DNA of 64,000 nt from Flavobacteriaceae bacterium UJ101 (GCA_001880285.1 CP016269.1:1746501-1810500); one strand, 5' to 3'; positions 55,878 to 64,000 are shown, counted from the first letter of the stretch. Translations and numbers: made by a program. Notes: generated from the letters alone by a model not told the origin.

Positions 55878-57029
55878 ATGAATTTTTATAAAAATACAGT
55901 TTTAAATAAATGGATGGGGTTTTTAGTAGCCTTTGTTATTGTTGTATTTTCTATTTGGATGATTACCAAGTTTGTTGGAAAACTGAAAGAAGAAGAAGCC
56001 TTAAAAGTTCAAAACTACGTTCAGGTACAAAGATTGTTGATTACTTCAGATGAAACGACACCAATTGAGGCTACAGAATTTTATATTTCTTTTTTGAATT
56101 CCGTTAATCTTCCTATTATCATCTTAAATGAAGATGGATCTTATAATTTGTCAGTAAATGTTAAAGATTTTATTGTAAATGATTCAGTGAGACTTCGAAA
56201 AAAAGTGTCAGAAATGGCAAAAAAATATCCGCCAATTAAAATGAAGTTACCTTTTGGTACTCAAAAGATGTATTATAAGAATTCAGAATTGTTGGATCAG
56301 TTACAGTTATACCCCATTATTTTGATTGTTTTAATTGCTTTATTTGGATTATTTACTTATTGGTATTATCAAACCGTTAAACATTCCGAACAAAATTACT
56401 TATGGGCAGGAATGGCAAAAGAAACGGCACATCAAATTGGGACACCCATTTCCTCGCTAATTGGTTGGTTAGAATTGTTGAAAATGGAAGATATTGATCA
56501 AATGTCGGTTAATGAAATGCAAAAAGATGTAGAGCGCTTAACTACTATTGCTGAACGATTTTCCAAAATAGGTTCTAAAACAGAATTAGAAAGAGCTGAT
56601 ATTGTGGATACAACAAGGAAAGCATTTGATTATATGTCAGTACGTCTTTCCAAAAATGTTTCATTCGAATTTGAATCTGAAGTGGATTATGCAGAAGTAG
56701 CTTTATCGGAACCTTTATATGGATGGGTATTTGAGAATCTAGTAAAAAATGCAGTAGATGCTATGCATGGTAAAGGAGAATTATCGGTGCATCTTTTTGA
56801 AAAGGAAAATGAAGTTTTTATTGATGTAGAAGACAATGGACAAGGAATTCCTTCATCAAAGCATAAAGAAATCTTTAAACCTGGTTATACAACCAAAAAA
56901 CGTGGTTGGGGATTGGGTTTATCTTTAGCAAAACGAATTATTGAAGAATACCATGGTGGGAAAATTTCGGTATATCGTTCAGCACCTGGTAAAGGAACAC
57001 AATTCAGAATTATTCTTAAAAAAGTTTAA
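55878..57029 (+). CDS. Membrane sensor histidine kinase
   Basis: The 383-residue protein has TM helices at about 11-31 and 146-164, flanking a periplasmic sensor segment of about 110 residues. The H box is KETAHQIGTPISSLIGWLEL (H185). The ATPase domain has the N box FENLVKNAVDAMHG, the G1 box VEDNGQGIPSSKHKEI, and the G2 region TKKRGWGLGLSLAKRIIEEY. There is no HAMP or PAS domain. No response regulator gene adjoins it, so it is an orphan here. The start is the ATG at 55878, 94 bases from the divergent dipeptidase start. The signal and partner are unknown. Confidence 0.93.
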   Translation: MNFYKNTVLNKWMGFLVAFVIVVFSIWMITKFVGKLKEEEALKVQNYVQVQRLLITSDETTPIEATEFYISFLNSVNLPIIILNEDGSYNLSVNVKDFIVNDSVRLRKKVSEMAKKYPPIKMKLPFGTQKMYYKNSELLDQLQLYPIILIVLIALFGLFTYWYYQTVKHSEQNYLWAGMAKETAHQIGTPISSLIGWLELLKMEDIDQMSVNEMQKDVERLTTIAERFSKIGSKTELERADIVDTTRKAFDYMSVRLSKNVSFEFESEVDYAEVALSEPLYGWVFENLVKNAVDAMHGKGELSVHLFEKENEVFIDVEDNGQGIPSSKHKEIFKPGYTTKKRGWGLGLSLAKRIIEEYHGGKISVYRSAPGKGTQFRIILKKV

Positions 57030-57046
57030 TATTTACTTCGCTTTAA

Positions 57047-58600
57047 TTATTTAGATATTTTTTCTTCTTTTATATAGTCCATTAATGATTTATAGAGACT
57101 GAAACAAAGAATAATTAAAATAATAGCAAAAGGGAGTCCTGTTAAAATAGAGGCTGTTTGCAAGGCAATTAATCCACCTCCTATTAATAAAACAGCTGCA
57201 ATTAATCCTTCCATAGAAGCCCAAAATATTTTTTGCCCTTTTGGAGCGTCATGTCTTCCACCGGAGGTTAAAGTATCTACTACAAAAGAACCTGAATCAG
57301 ATGATGTAACAAAGAAACTAGCAACTAATAAAACGGTTAAGATAGAAGCAAATGTAGTTAAAGGATATTGTTCTAATAAATAGAAAATAGCTGTGGCTAC
57401 ATTTTTATTAACTGCCTCAGTAATAGAGTGATTTCCTAATAATTCTTGATAAATAGCACTTCCACCAAAAACTGTAATCCATAAAAAGGTTAAGATTGTA
57501 GGAACAAATAAAACCCCTAAAATGAATTCTTTTATTGTTCGCCCTTTAGAAATTCGAGCAATAAAAATTCCAACAAATGGAGACCATGAAATCCACCAAG
57601 CCCAATAAAATACGGTCCATGAATTTTGCCAGTTTGTTTCTTCCCCTATCCCTTTGTAAGAGTTGGTCCAGAAGCTGAGTTCAAAAAACTCGTAAATATA
57701 ATGTCCTATATTTTGAACAAATGATTTTAGTAAAAATAAAGTGGGACCTACAATAAGCATGAAGATTAATAAGAATATAGCCAAACGCATATTCCATTCA
57801 CTTAATATTCGAATTCCTTTGTCTAGACCTAAAATTAAGGATAAAGTAGCAAAGAAAGTAATCACTACAATTAGAATAACTTGTACAAAAGTACTATTTT
57901 CTATCCCAAATAAATATTCTAGTCCGGCATTAACTTGTTGAACACCAAGCCCTAATGAAGTGGCTAATCCAAAAAGAGTTGCAATGACTGAAATAATATC
58001 GATAACATCTCCTATAGGACCATAAATTTTTTCTCCAAATAAAGGATAAAATACAGAACGAATGGTTAGTGGTAATCCTTTATTAAAAGTAAAGAAAGCT
58101 AGAGCAACACCTACAATAGCATATAAAGCCCATGCATGAACTCCCCAATGTAAAAAAGAAATTCCCATGGCTTCTTTTGCCGCCTTTATAATGTTCTCTT
58201 GATCTGTCACAAAAGGATTACTGTTAAAATGAAAAATGGGTTCTGCAACACTCCAAAAAAGTAGTCCTATTCCCATTCCAGCACTAAAAAGCATGGAGAA
58301 CCAACCTAGTGTGGAGAAATCAGGCTTGGCATCTTTTCCCCCAATTCGTATATCTTTAAATTTTCCAAAACCAAGAAATAAAGCAAAAACAAGGATTCCG
58401 TTTACGAGTAAGATGAAAAACCATCCTACATTATTGGCAATAGTGTTTTGAGTATCAGCAAACCATTTTTCCATTGGTTTTCCCACAATTAAAGTGGTAA
58501 TAACTAAGGTTGAAATGATAAGTAAAGAAGTAATGAAAACGGGGCCATTGGCTTTAATTCCTAAAAATGTTTTTTGATCACTACGTGTATTTTGAGACAT
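57047..58600 (-). CDS. BCCT-family betaine/carnitine/choline transporter
   Basis: The 517-residue transporter has about twelve TM helices. It has the family signature WTVFYWAWWISWSPFVGIFI, then ARISKGRTIKEFI, and the early GMGIGLLFWSVAEPIFHF, HWGVHAWALYAIVGVALAFF and GLATSLGLGVQQVNAGLEYL. BCCT proteins import quaternary ammonium compounds such as glycine betaine with Na+ or H+, usually for osmoprotection. GMGIG, rather than GAGMGIG with G-M-G variants, leaves Na+ versus H+ coupling open. It converges with the histidine kinase gene, 17 bases apart. Confidence 0.95.
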   Translation of the reverse strand: MSQNTRSDQKTFLGIKANGPVFITSLLIISTLVITTLIVGKPMEKWFADTQNTIANNVGWFFILLVNGILVFALFLGFGKFKDIRIGGKDAKPDFSTLGWFSMLFSAGMGIGLLFWSVAEPIFHFNSNPFVTDQENIIKAAKEAMGISFLHWGVHAWALYAIVGVALAFFTFNKGLPLTIRSVFYPLFGEKIYGPIGDVIDIISVIATLFGLATSLGLGVQQVNAGLEYLFGIENSTFVQVILIVVITFFATLSLILGLDKGIRILSEWNMRLAIFLLIFMLIVGPTLFLLKSFVQNIGHYIYEFFELSFWTNSYKGIGEETNWQNSWTVFYWAWWISWSPFVGIFIARISKGRTIKEFILGVLFVPTILTFLWITVFGGSAIYQELLGNHSITEAVNKNVATAIFYLLEQYPLTTFASILTVLLVASFFVTSSDSGSFVVDTLTSGGRHDAPKGQKIFWASMEGLIAAVLLIGGGLIALQTASILTGLPFAIILIILCFSLYKSLMDYIKEEKISK

Positions 58601-58692
58601 AAGTTTTTTTTATTAAGAAAATCTAATAACGAGATTAGATAATGGTTTTAATCAGTATGTATTGAAATATCTTTTATAGATATAAAGTGCTG

Positions 58693-58723
58693 ATAATCAA
58701 AATAAAAGAATTCTTTTGATTAT
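58693..58723. repeat. Hairpin in the 58.6-59.0 kb gap
   Basis: ATAATCAAAA and TTTTGATTAT form a perfect 10-bp stem with an 11-base loop. It lies downstream of the possible small gene at 58798-58896 (minus strand) and could be its 3' end. No T-run follows. Confidence 0.4.
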
Positions 58724-58797
58724 TTAGAATCATAAATTTAAATAGAGTGATTAAACAGAATGTTTAATTATAAATAAGTATTATGAATACGATAATG

Positions 58798-58896
58798 TCA
58801 TTTCCCAGGAGGAATGAATTTATCAGGTTGAGAGTTAAAAACTGTGGATTGATAATTGAAAATTTTCTTTTTTTGGTGAAGTTTATATAAATCCAT
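58798..58896 (-). CDS. Possible 32-residue leaderless small protein
   Basis: In the 412-base gap between the BCCT and arginase genes, a minus-strand frame starts at ATG 58896 and ends at TGA 58798. It encodes a basic, non-membrane peptide beginning MDLYKLHQKKKIFNYQS and ending NSQPDKFIPPGK. An exact TATATTTG minus-7 box (58903-58910) ends 6 bases before the ATG, so the transcript would begin at about the start codon (leaderless). A hairpin lies downstream. There is no homology evidence. The longer 71-codon frame overlapping it has no promoter or composition support. Confidence 0.3.
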   Translation of the reverse strand: MDLYKLHQKKKIFNYQSTVFNSQPDKFIPPGK

Positions 58897-58902
58897 ATCA
58901 TA

Positions 58903-58910
58903 CAAATATA
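58903..58910 (-). promoter_or_regulatory. Candidate minus-7 box TATATTTG for the possible small gene
   Basis: This is an exact TAnnTTTG match on the minus strand just upstream of ATG 58896. The nearest TTTG (58943-58946) is too far for a good minus-33 element. Confidence 0.35.
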
Positions 58911-59012
58911 ATGTATATAAGTGGAATTTAATAAGATAATATCAAATTTAACAATTAGAAGACCTATTTTAATTATCAAAAAACATCCGTAATTTAGGTG
59001 AAAAATTTAGAA

Positions 59013-59999
59013 ATGAAATTTCAATTATATAATACTGAAAAAGTTCAAACCTATATTTCAAAAAGAGAAGGAGAAACAAAATTAGGAGAGAACGTACAGT
59101 TTGTCAAAACAATAGAAGATTTACAAAAAATTTCAGCACAATATGTTGTATTAGGAATTCCAGAAGATTTTGGAGTAAGAGCAAACTATGGAGTAGGTGG
59201 AACACAAACTGTATGGAATGCTTTTCTAAGTAAATTTCTGAATATTCAGGAAAATCAGTATCAAACAGGTGAAAATATAGTTTTATTAGGTGCTTTTGAT
59301 TTTTCAGAAGAATATCAACAAAACCCTCATGATATTAAAACTTTAAGAAATCTGGTGGCAGAAATTGATCAAAATGTCTCAAAAGTTTTGATAGAAATTT
59401 TTAAAGCTGGAAAAACACCTATCATTATAGGAGGAGGACATAATAATGCTTTTCCTAATTTGAAGGCAGCATCAGAAGGATTAAATCAAAAAATAAATTG
59501 TGTCAATTTAGATGCACATGCTGATTATAGAATTTTAGAAGGAAGACATTCGGGAAATGGTTTTCGCTATGCGAAAGAAGAAGGTTTTCTTGGAAAGTAT
59601 TATATGATTGGATTACACGAGAATTATAATTCTCAATCGCTTTTTGATGCGTTAAACGTAGATTTAAGTATAGATTTTATTCTTTATGAAGAAATCAAAA
59701 TTAAAGAAGAAATTACATTACGAGAAGCATTTGATAAAGCCAAAGAATTTGTTAAAGAAAAGCCTGTTGGTATTGAGCTAGATTTAGACTGTATAGAAGG
59801 TGTGCTTTCAAGTGCTATGACGCCAACTGGTTTTAGTGCGAATGAAGCTCGTCAGTTTATTGATTATTTTAAACAAGAGGTAGATGTAGCGTATTTGCAT
59901 ATTTGTGAAGGAGCTTATGAGTTAGAAAATGGTCAAATTTCTTCACAGACAGGTAAATTAATCAGTTATTTCGTAAGTGATTTTATAAAAAGTAGATAA
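59013..59999 (+). CDS. Arginase/agmatinase/formimidoylglutamase family hydrolase
   Basis: Using the ATG at 59013 (rather than a GTG five codons upstream) gives 328 residues. The dinuclear manganese site is complete: the His of PIIIGGGHNNAFPN, the D-x-H-x-D of NLDAHADYRI, and the D-x-D of GIELDLDCIEGVL. The family hydrolyses ureido-type bonds of arginine, agmatine, guanidino acids or formimidoylglutamate. The sequence around GGGHNN and the long N-terminus look most like flavobacterial formimidoylglutamase/arginase-like proteins, but no hut or arginine genes adjoin it. The substrate is therefore open. It is followed by a DUF4421 gene with its own promoter. Confidence 0.88.
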   Translation: MKFQLYNTEKVQTYISKREGETKLGENVQFVKTIEDLQKISAQYVVLGIPEDFGVRANYGVGGTQTVWNAFLSKFLNIQENQYQTGENIVLLGAFDFSEEYQQNPHDIKTLRNLVAEIDQNVSKVLIEIFKAGKTPIIIGGGHNNAFPNLKAASEGLNQKINCVNLDAHADYRILEGRHSGNGFRYAKEEGFLGKYYMIGLHENYNSQSLFDALNVDLSIDFILYEEIKIKEEITLREAFDKAKEFVKEKPVGIELDLDCIEGVLSSAMTPTGFSANEARQFIDYFKQEVDVAYLHICEGAYELENGQISSQTGKLISYFVSDFIKSR

Positions 60000-60003
60000 A
60001 GGT

Positions 60004-60011
60004 TATATTTG
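60004..60011 (+). promoter_or_regulatory. Candidate minus-7 box TATATTTG for the DUF4421 gene
   Basis: This exact TAnnTTTG match lies 14 bases before the ATG at 60026, implying a very short 5' leader. It begins 5 bases after the stop of the arginase-family gene. Confidence 0.45.
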
Positions 60012-60025
60012 TGTAAAACTAAAGC

Positions 60026-61081
60026 ATGAAAAAATTAATACTGTTTGTAACTATTATAAATGGGGTATTGGGTTATTCTCAAAAAGATTCTACTTACATA
60101 AAAGATTTAAATCATCGATTAACATTTAAAGTAGATGTAAATACAGATCAATTAGAAAATGATGCTCAAGTATATACTACAACAGGTGAAATTAGAGATT
60201 TTGTAATTAAACCTAATGAAGATTATAAATTACGATTAACAGCAGCTTATCGGTTTTTAACATTATCCTATTCCTTTGCTCCTGATTTTATTGGAGCTAA
60301 TGATGATAATGATGAAAAAGGAGAAACAAAATCATTTAATTTAGGATTAAATTTGACACTCCCTAAAATATTTCAACGTTTCAATTATAAGAGAACTTCA
60401 GGTTTTTATTTAGAAAACACAGATGATTTTAAAAATTTTACAATACTCACAGATGAAAAATATTTGAAATTAGCTGATATGAAAATAGAACAGTATACTA
60501 GTGAAAGCTATTATTATTTTAATGGTAAAAAACATTCTATAAAATTAGATAATAACCAACAAGAAGTGCAACGTAAAAGCGCAGGTTCTCTTATCGTACC
60601 GCTTTTTGTTAATTACGAGAAACTTAAAGCACAATCTTTTTCACCAGAAATTTTAGATATAACGGAATCCATTCCTAACAAACAACAAAATACAATAGTC
60701 ACTACAGGTATTGGTTATGCTTATCATTATGTTCCTAAAGAGAATTGGTATGCGTCAGCTAAAGTAATTCCTTTAATTGGTCATGAGTGGATCAACGTTG
60801 AGTATACTAATTATGGACATTTTAAAGATGAGGTATTTACTGGAGGTATACAAAATGAATTTTCTTTAGGATATAATTCAGAAACTTTTTTTGCTGGTGG
60901 TAAAGCAAGTATTAATTATGCTGAAAATATAAGTGGAGAAGGAGAATCAAAATTAAAAGAGAATGTATTTCAGGTTTTTATAGGATATCGAATTGGACCC
61001 CCTAAATTTTTGAAAAAAACATTTGATTTTGCAGAAGGCTTACTTAAAAAGAAAGATACTTCGGTTGAAATTCATAATTAG
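60026..61081 (+). CDS. DUF4421-type exported beta-rich protein
   Basis: The 351-residue protein has a signal peptide (KLILFVTIINGVLGYSQ) and alternating amphipathic strands consistent with an outer-membrane beta-barrel. Segments are NEDYKLRLTAAYRFLTLSYS, FSFAPDF, TKSFNLGLNLTLPKIFQRFN, TIVTTGIGYAYHYVPKENWY and QVFIGYRIGPPKFLKK. This layout matches the DUF4421 family, found mainly in Bacteroidota and without known function. The final KKKDTSVEIHN is hydrophilic rather than ending in an aromatic strand. The 3' region (61082-61168) contains no gene. Confidence 0.7.
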   Translation: MKKLILFVTIINGVLGYSQKDSTYIKDLNHRLTFKVDVNTDQLENDAQVYTTTGEIRDFVIKPNEDYKLRLTAAYRFLTLSYSFAPDFIGANDDNDEKGETKSFNLGLNLTLPKIFQRFNYKRTSGFYLENTDDFKNFTILTDEKYLKLADMKIEQYTSESYYYFNGKKHSIKLDNNQQEVQRKSAGSLIVPLFVNYEKLKAQSFSPEILDITESIPNKQQNTIVTTGIGYAYHYVPKENWYASAKVIPLIGHEWINVEYTNYGHFKDEVFTGGIQNEFSLGYNSETFFAGGKASINYAENISGEGESKLKENVFQVFIGYRIGPPKFLKKTFDFAEGLLKKKDTSVEIHN

Positions 61082-61168
61082 GATGAAAATTAAGAATTAA
61101 TAGTTCAGAAATCAGAATACAGAAATGATGAAATAAAGCATATCGATTAACGATTGCAGATTTTATAT

Positions 61169-61687
61169 TTAAAAAGCTTTTAATTTTTTCAAAACTTTCT
61201 TGGAACGACCTAATAGAGCAGGGGAATTTTCGTAATCTATAATATCTTGTAAAACCAGACTCAATTCTGTCTGTAATTCAGAAAATGTTTGAGTGATATT
61301 AAACAAGATGGTAATGCAGTAAGCTCTAACTGCAATGGCTTCTTGTGGGTTTTGAACAAAGTCAAAAGCAATTTGTAGAATTTCTCCTTGAAATTCTTCG
61401 GGTAATGTGATTTTTTCCCAAGAACGTGTAATGCATCGCTTTACAGCATCTATTGGATTTTGTTTTAAAATATCAATAAAAGATTGTGTATAGGGATAAA
61501 CCAATGAAGGATGTAAGTCAGTACAGAATTGTAATGTATGCGAAGCTCTTTGAGCAATACGATGTTCTTCATATATCATCAATTGAACTAATTCATCAAA
61601 CTTTTTAGCATCTTTACCAATATATGAAGCTATTTTTTCACAATTGGCTTTAGAATGTTCTGCTAAAAGTTGTTTTTTGATATTCAT
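61169..61687 (-). CDS. HEAT-like helical repeat protein
   Basis: The ATG at 61687 gives 172 residues; a TTG two codons earlier is rejected. The protein is entirely helical, with repeated paired helices (FDELVQLMIYEEHRIAQRAS, HPSLVYPYTQSFIDILKQNP, EAIAVRAYCITILFNITQTF), like a HEAT/ARM-type adaptor. No signal peptide. Its function is unknown. It is divergent from the methyltransferase gene, with start codons only about 35 bases apart. Confidence 0.65.
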   Translation of the reverse strand: MNIKKQLLAEHSKANCEKIASYIGKDAKKFDELVQLMIYEEHRIAQRASHTLQFCTDLHPSLVYPYTQSFIDILKQNPIDAVKRCITRSWEKITLPEEFQGEILQIAFDFVQNPQEAIAVRAYCITILFNITQTFSELQTELSLVLQDIIDYENSPALLGRSKKVLKKLKAF

Positions 61688-61722
61688 AATCAAATATAGT
61701 ATTTTTGGGTAAAATTAGGAAA

Positions 61723-62403
61723 TTGATCAAGAAACCAACCGACGAGGAAATATTTGATTATTTACAACAATATCTTACAGAAGAAAGAAAAGAACGTATA
61801 TTGGATATTCTATCAAGAAGAACACGTCATTTAACTGTAGTAATGGAAGATGTTTATCAAATGCATAATACGAGTGCGGTGATGCGTAGTTGTGAAATTT
61901 TTGGAATTCAAGATCTATATGCAATATCGGAACGCCATCGATTAGAAATGGACAAAGAAATTGCAATGGGAGCTCAAAAATGGGTGGATTTACATTCATA
62001 TGATGATCGAGAAGAGTGTTTGAAAGATTTGAGAAAAAAAGGGTATCAAATTATTGCCACAACGCCTCATAATGATTCTTGTTATCTAGATGATTTTGAT
62101 GTTACAAAGAAATCGGCTTTGGTTTTTGGAACAGAACGAGATGGTATTTCTCCAGAAATTATGAAAGAAGCAGATGGTTTTTTAAAAATACCTATGCGTG
62201 GTTTTACTGAAAGTTTTAATATATCCGTTTCAGCAGCCATTATTTTACAAGCGCTAACACAGAAGTTGATGGATTCTGATGTGCAATGGCAATTAACAGA
62301 AAAAGAGATTTTTGAAAAGCGATTAGATTGGACAAAAAAATCGACTCGCAGTGTGGAACAGATTTTGGAGCGATATTTGAAAGAATATCAACAAGAGGGT
62401 TAA
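61723..62403 (+). CDS. TrmH-family (SPOUT) RNA 2'-O-methyltransferase, TTG start
   Basis: This SPOUT enzyme, probably tRNA Gm18-type methyltransferase, has motif 1 HNTSAVMRSCEIFGIQDLYA, motif 2 ALVFGTERDGISPEIMKEAD, and motif 3 GFTESFNISVSAAIILQALT. The N-terminal extension TEERKERILDILSRRTRHLT is typical of TrmH. No ATG exists upstream of the conserved part. The most plausible start is TTG at 61723, preceded by an AGGA-like sequence, giving 226 residues; TTG at 61705 is an alternative. It is followed 31 bases later by a DUF445 gene. Confidence 0.88.
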   Translation: MIKKPTDEEIFDYLQQYLTEERKERILDILSRRTRHLTVVMEDVYQMHNTSAVMRSCEIFGIQDLYAISERHRLEMDKEIAMGAQKWVDLHSYDDREECLKDLRKKGYQIIATTPHNDSCYLDDFDVTKKSALVFGTERDGISPEIMKEADGFLKIPMRGFTESFNISVSAAIILQALTQKLMDSDVQWQLTEKEIFEKRLDWTKKSTRSVEQILERYLKEYQQEG

Positions 62404-62434
62404 ATAATTATAAAGTGTTATTTTAAAAAAGAAT

Positions 62435-63043
62435 ATGGATTTCTATCTTCAATTACTATTCATTCCATTAATCGCAGGTACTATTGGTTGGGTAACGAAC
62501 AAAATAGCCGTTTTAATGCTTTTTCATCCTAAAAACCCTATTAAAATTATAGGAATTGAAGTTCAAGGTATTTTTCCTAAACGACAATTGGATATTGCCA
62601 ACCGAATAGGAGAAATGGTGGCAGAAAACCTATTATCTCATGATGTCGTAAAACAGAAAGTTTTTACCACAGAAAATATTAACCTTGTAAAAAATACTAT
62701 TGAAGCGAAATTAGATACCTACCTAGAATATGATTTGAAAGAAACGTATCCTATTGCATCTATATTTGTAAGCTCTAAAAAACGACTTCAAATTAAAGAG
62801 AAAATAGTATCAGAAGTAGATCATACCATTGCAGATTTACAAAATAACTTTGAAACCTATTTGTCAGAGAAAGTGAACATCAAAGAAATGGTAACAGAAA
62901 AAATTGCTAGTTTAGATTCTGATGAGGTCAATGATTTAATGACTACCGTAATGAAAAATGAGCTCCAATTTATTGAATGGATAGGTGCAATTCTTGGTTT
63001 TTTGATTGGATTGATACAGGTTTTAATTGTAAATCTGGTTTAG
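62435..63043 (+). CDS. DUF445 family membrane protein
   Basis: The 202-residue protein begins with a TM helix (LQLLFIPLIAGTIGWVTNKI) and the family hallmark FHPKNPIKIIGIEVQGIFPK, then RQLDIANRIGEMVAENLLSH. It ends with a second TM helix (FIEWIGAILGFLIGLIQVLI). The helical loop between faces one side of the membrane. Its function is unknown. It probably forms a two-gene unit with the methyltransferase gene and converges with hemH. Confidence 0.88.
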   Translation: MDFYLQLLFIPLIAGTIGWVTNKIAVLMLFHPKNPIKIIGIEVQGIFPKRQLDIANRIGEMVAENLLSHDVVKQKVFTTENINLVKNTIEAKLDTYLEYDLKETYPIASIFVSSKKRLQIKEKIVSEVDHTIADLQNNFETYLSEKVNIKEMVTEKIASLDSDEVNDLMTTVMKNELQFIEWIGAILGFLIGLIQVLIVNLV

Positions 63044-63132
63044 TGTAAAAGATTCAAAAATTTGCCTTTATAAGTGTTATTTTCTGTTTGGGGAATGATT
63101 TTAAAGTATAAACCTGAACCATTCAGGAATTT

Positions 63133-64000
63133 CTAATTTTTTGAAATCCATTCATTGCACCATTTAGCCATCAATTTTACCCAGGCATCTTGATCGTTTA
63201 GACAATCAATATAGTGAAACTCTTTTCCTCCCGCTTCTAAAAACTCTTCTTTTCCTTCCATAGAAATTTCTTCTAAGGTTTCTAAACAGTCTGAAACAAA
63301 AGCAGGACATACCACAGCAACTTTACGTTTCCCTTGTGCAGGTAAGGCTTCTAAAGTATCATCAGTAGCAGGTTGTAACCAAGGTTGATTTCCTAATCGC
63401 GATTGAAATGCAATACCATATTGATCTTTATTTAGACCTAATTTTTCAGCTGTTAACCAAGTAGTACTAAAACATTGATGACGGTAGCAAACACTTTGTG
63501 CCTTTTTTCCAGTTTCATTTGTAGCCTTTTGGCAACATTCATCATTGATTTGACAATGTGATTGTGTTATATCTGTTTTAAAAATATGAGAATGAGGTAC
63601 ACCATGATAAGAAAACAATAAATAATCTAATTCTTCAGGTAAATTTTTCTTTATACTGTCGCTTAAAACTTCTATATAATCAGGGTGATCATACCAAACA
63701 GGTAAAAACTCTAAATGAATATTAGGATGATTTTTTTGTTGAACTTGTTTCGCTTTTTCTACTACTGTTGTTACTGTACTCATGGCATAATGAGGGTATA
63801 AAGGAACGACTAAAATATCGGTAACACCTTGTTTTTTAAGTTCGGTAATTCCTTGATCAATAGAAGGGTTTCCATAGCGCATGGCTAAGGCAACAGGAGC
63901 ATCTAAAACCTCTTTAGCTTTTTCTGTAAAACGTTCTGAAAGGACAATTAAAGGAGAACCTTCTTCCCACCAAATACTTTGATAGGCTTCTGCAGATTTT
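63133..64000 (-). CDS. hemH: Ferrochelatase, C-terminal part (gene continues beyond the right edge)
   Basis: Ferrochelatase inserts Fe2+ into protoporphyrin IX, the last step of haem synthesis. The frame remains open to the window edge, so the N-terminus is missing; 288 codons are visible. Family motifs are ITDILVVPLYPHYAMSTVTT, the catalytic-His segment LLFSYHGVPHSHIFK, YGIAFQSRLGNQPWLQPATD, and KVAVVCPAFVSDCLETLEEI with the active-site Glu. A cysteine-rich stretch (QINDECCQKA, CYRHQC) resembles the conserved Cys region of Bacteroidota HemH. An internal Met at 63882 is not the start. It fits the haem-type receptor at 0.6 kb only by theme. Confidence 0.95.
   Translation of the reverse strand, partial: KSAEAYQSIWWEEGSPLIVLSERFTEKAKEVLDAPVALAMRYGNPSIDQGITELKKQGVTDILVVPLYPHYAMSTVTTVVEKAKQVQQKNHPNIHLEFLPVWYDHPDYIEVLSDSIKKNLPEELDYLLFSYHGVPHSHIFKTDITQSHCQINDECCQKATNETGKKAQSVCYRHQCFSTTWLTAEKLGLNKDQYGIAFQSRLGNQPWLQPATDDTLEALPAQGKRKVAVVCPAFVSDCLETLEEISMEGKEEFLEAGGKEFHYIDCLNDQDAWVKLMAKWCNEWISKN

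Noticed and set aside
58804-58828. Plus-strand AGGAGG followed by ATG, a five-codon ORF
   Set aside because: The strong ribosome-site-like sequence is the complement of CCTCCT encoding Pro-Pro in the minus-strand frame. The ORF is too short, and this phylum rarely uses such sites.
58764-58979. 71-codon minus-strand ORF between the BCCT and arginase genes
   Set aside because: It is composed mostly of I, L, N and F from A/T-rich DNA, has no promoter in a suitable place, and overlaps the better-supported 32-codon frame.
61082-61168. Short repetitive-looking text (ATTAAGAATTAA, CAGAAATCAGAATACAGAAAT) after the DUF4421 gene
   Set aside because: It has no inverted-repeat ends, target duplications or coding content. 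It looks like ordinary A/T-rich intergenic sequence.
63113-63127. CCTGAA-N3-TTCAGG between DUF445 and hemH as a terminator
   Set aside because: The stem is only 6 bp with a 3-base loop and no convincing T-tract on either strand.

Overview
The window is AT-rich chromosomal DNA from a member of the Bacteroidota, most likely class Flavobacteriia (a Weeksellaceae-like organism is a guess). The signs are: TAnnTTTG-type minus-7 promoter boxes with few Shine-Dalgarno sequences, a fused rpsL-rpsG-fusA-rpsJ...rplQ ribosomal cluster without tuf, two TonB-dependent receptors, a type IX secretion sorting domain, a type III glutamine synthetase, DUF2851 and DUF4421 proteins, and an HU-like domain joined to a SPOR domain. 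No tRNA, rRNA, CRISPR array, transposase or integrase was seen.

Layout. 0-5 kb, minus strand: the start of a Cys/Met-metabolism PLP enzyme, a haem/haemoglobin-type TonB receptor, recO and gdhA. 5.2-8.6 kb: a large TonB receptor whose 5' region holds a 16-codon ORF ending in four Cys codons and a stop, embedded in RNA stems. I read this as a cysteine-sensing leader-peptide attenuator. 8.6-13 kb, plus strand: glnN, prfA and an HU-like/SPOR membrane protein. 13-15.4 kb, minus: two unrelated cysteine-degrading enzymes in one operon. 15.5-24.3 kb, plus: DUF2851 putative nuclease, PspC, a K+ channel, an alanine symporter with an extra N-terminal domain, a ComEA-like HhH protein whose first codons form a 17-bp hairpin, an acyl-CoA dehydrogenase, and two small secreted proteins.

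24.4-41.6 kb is one co-directional ribosomal/translation/secretion cluster (27 genes, from rpsL to rplQ). It has structured non-coding gaps before rplC, rpsH and rpsD that look like ribosomal-protein leaders. A MORN/TonB-C protein and eno follow.

44-55.8 kb, mostly minus, is an accessory surface-protein region. It holds a type IX-secreted 813-residue protein and a three-gene operon built around a 1469-residue protein with ten almost identical 117-residue repeats. A divergent AraC-type regulator has a pair of 21-bp-spaced direct repeats upstream. The three-gene operon and regulator lie between the intact 3' end of an M20 dipeptidase gene and a second, frameshifted copy of that 3' end 7.6 kb away. 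This looks like an inserted or duplicated islet.

55.9-64 kb: an orphan histidine kinase, a BCCT transporter, a possible 32-codon leaderless small gene, an arginase-family enzyme, DUF4421, a HEAT-like protein, a TrmH-family methyltransferase, DUF445, and the C-terminal part of ferrochelatase running off the window.

Functional threads: nitrogen assimilation (gdhA, glnN), cysteine and sulfur amino acid turnover (PLP enzyme, CyuA, Cds1-like protein, the Cys4 leader), iron/haem (haem-type receptor, hemH), and a regulated cell-surface display system (44-54 kb). Functions come from motif recognition by eye. No database search was run.
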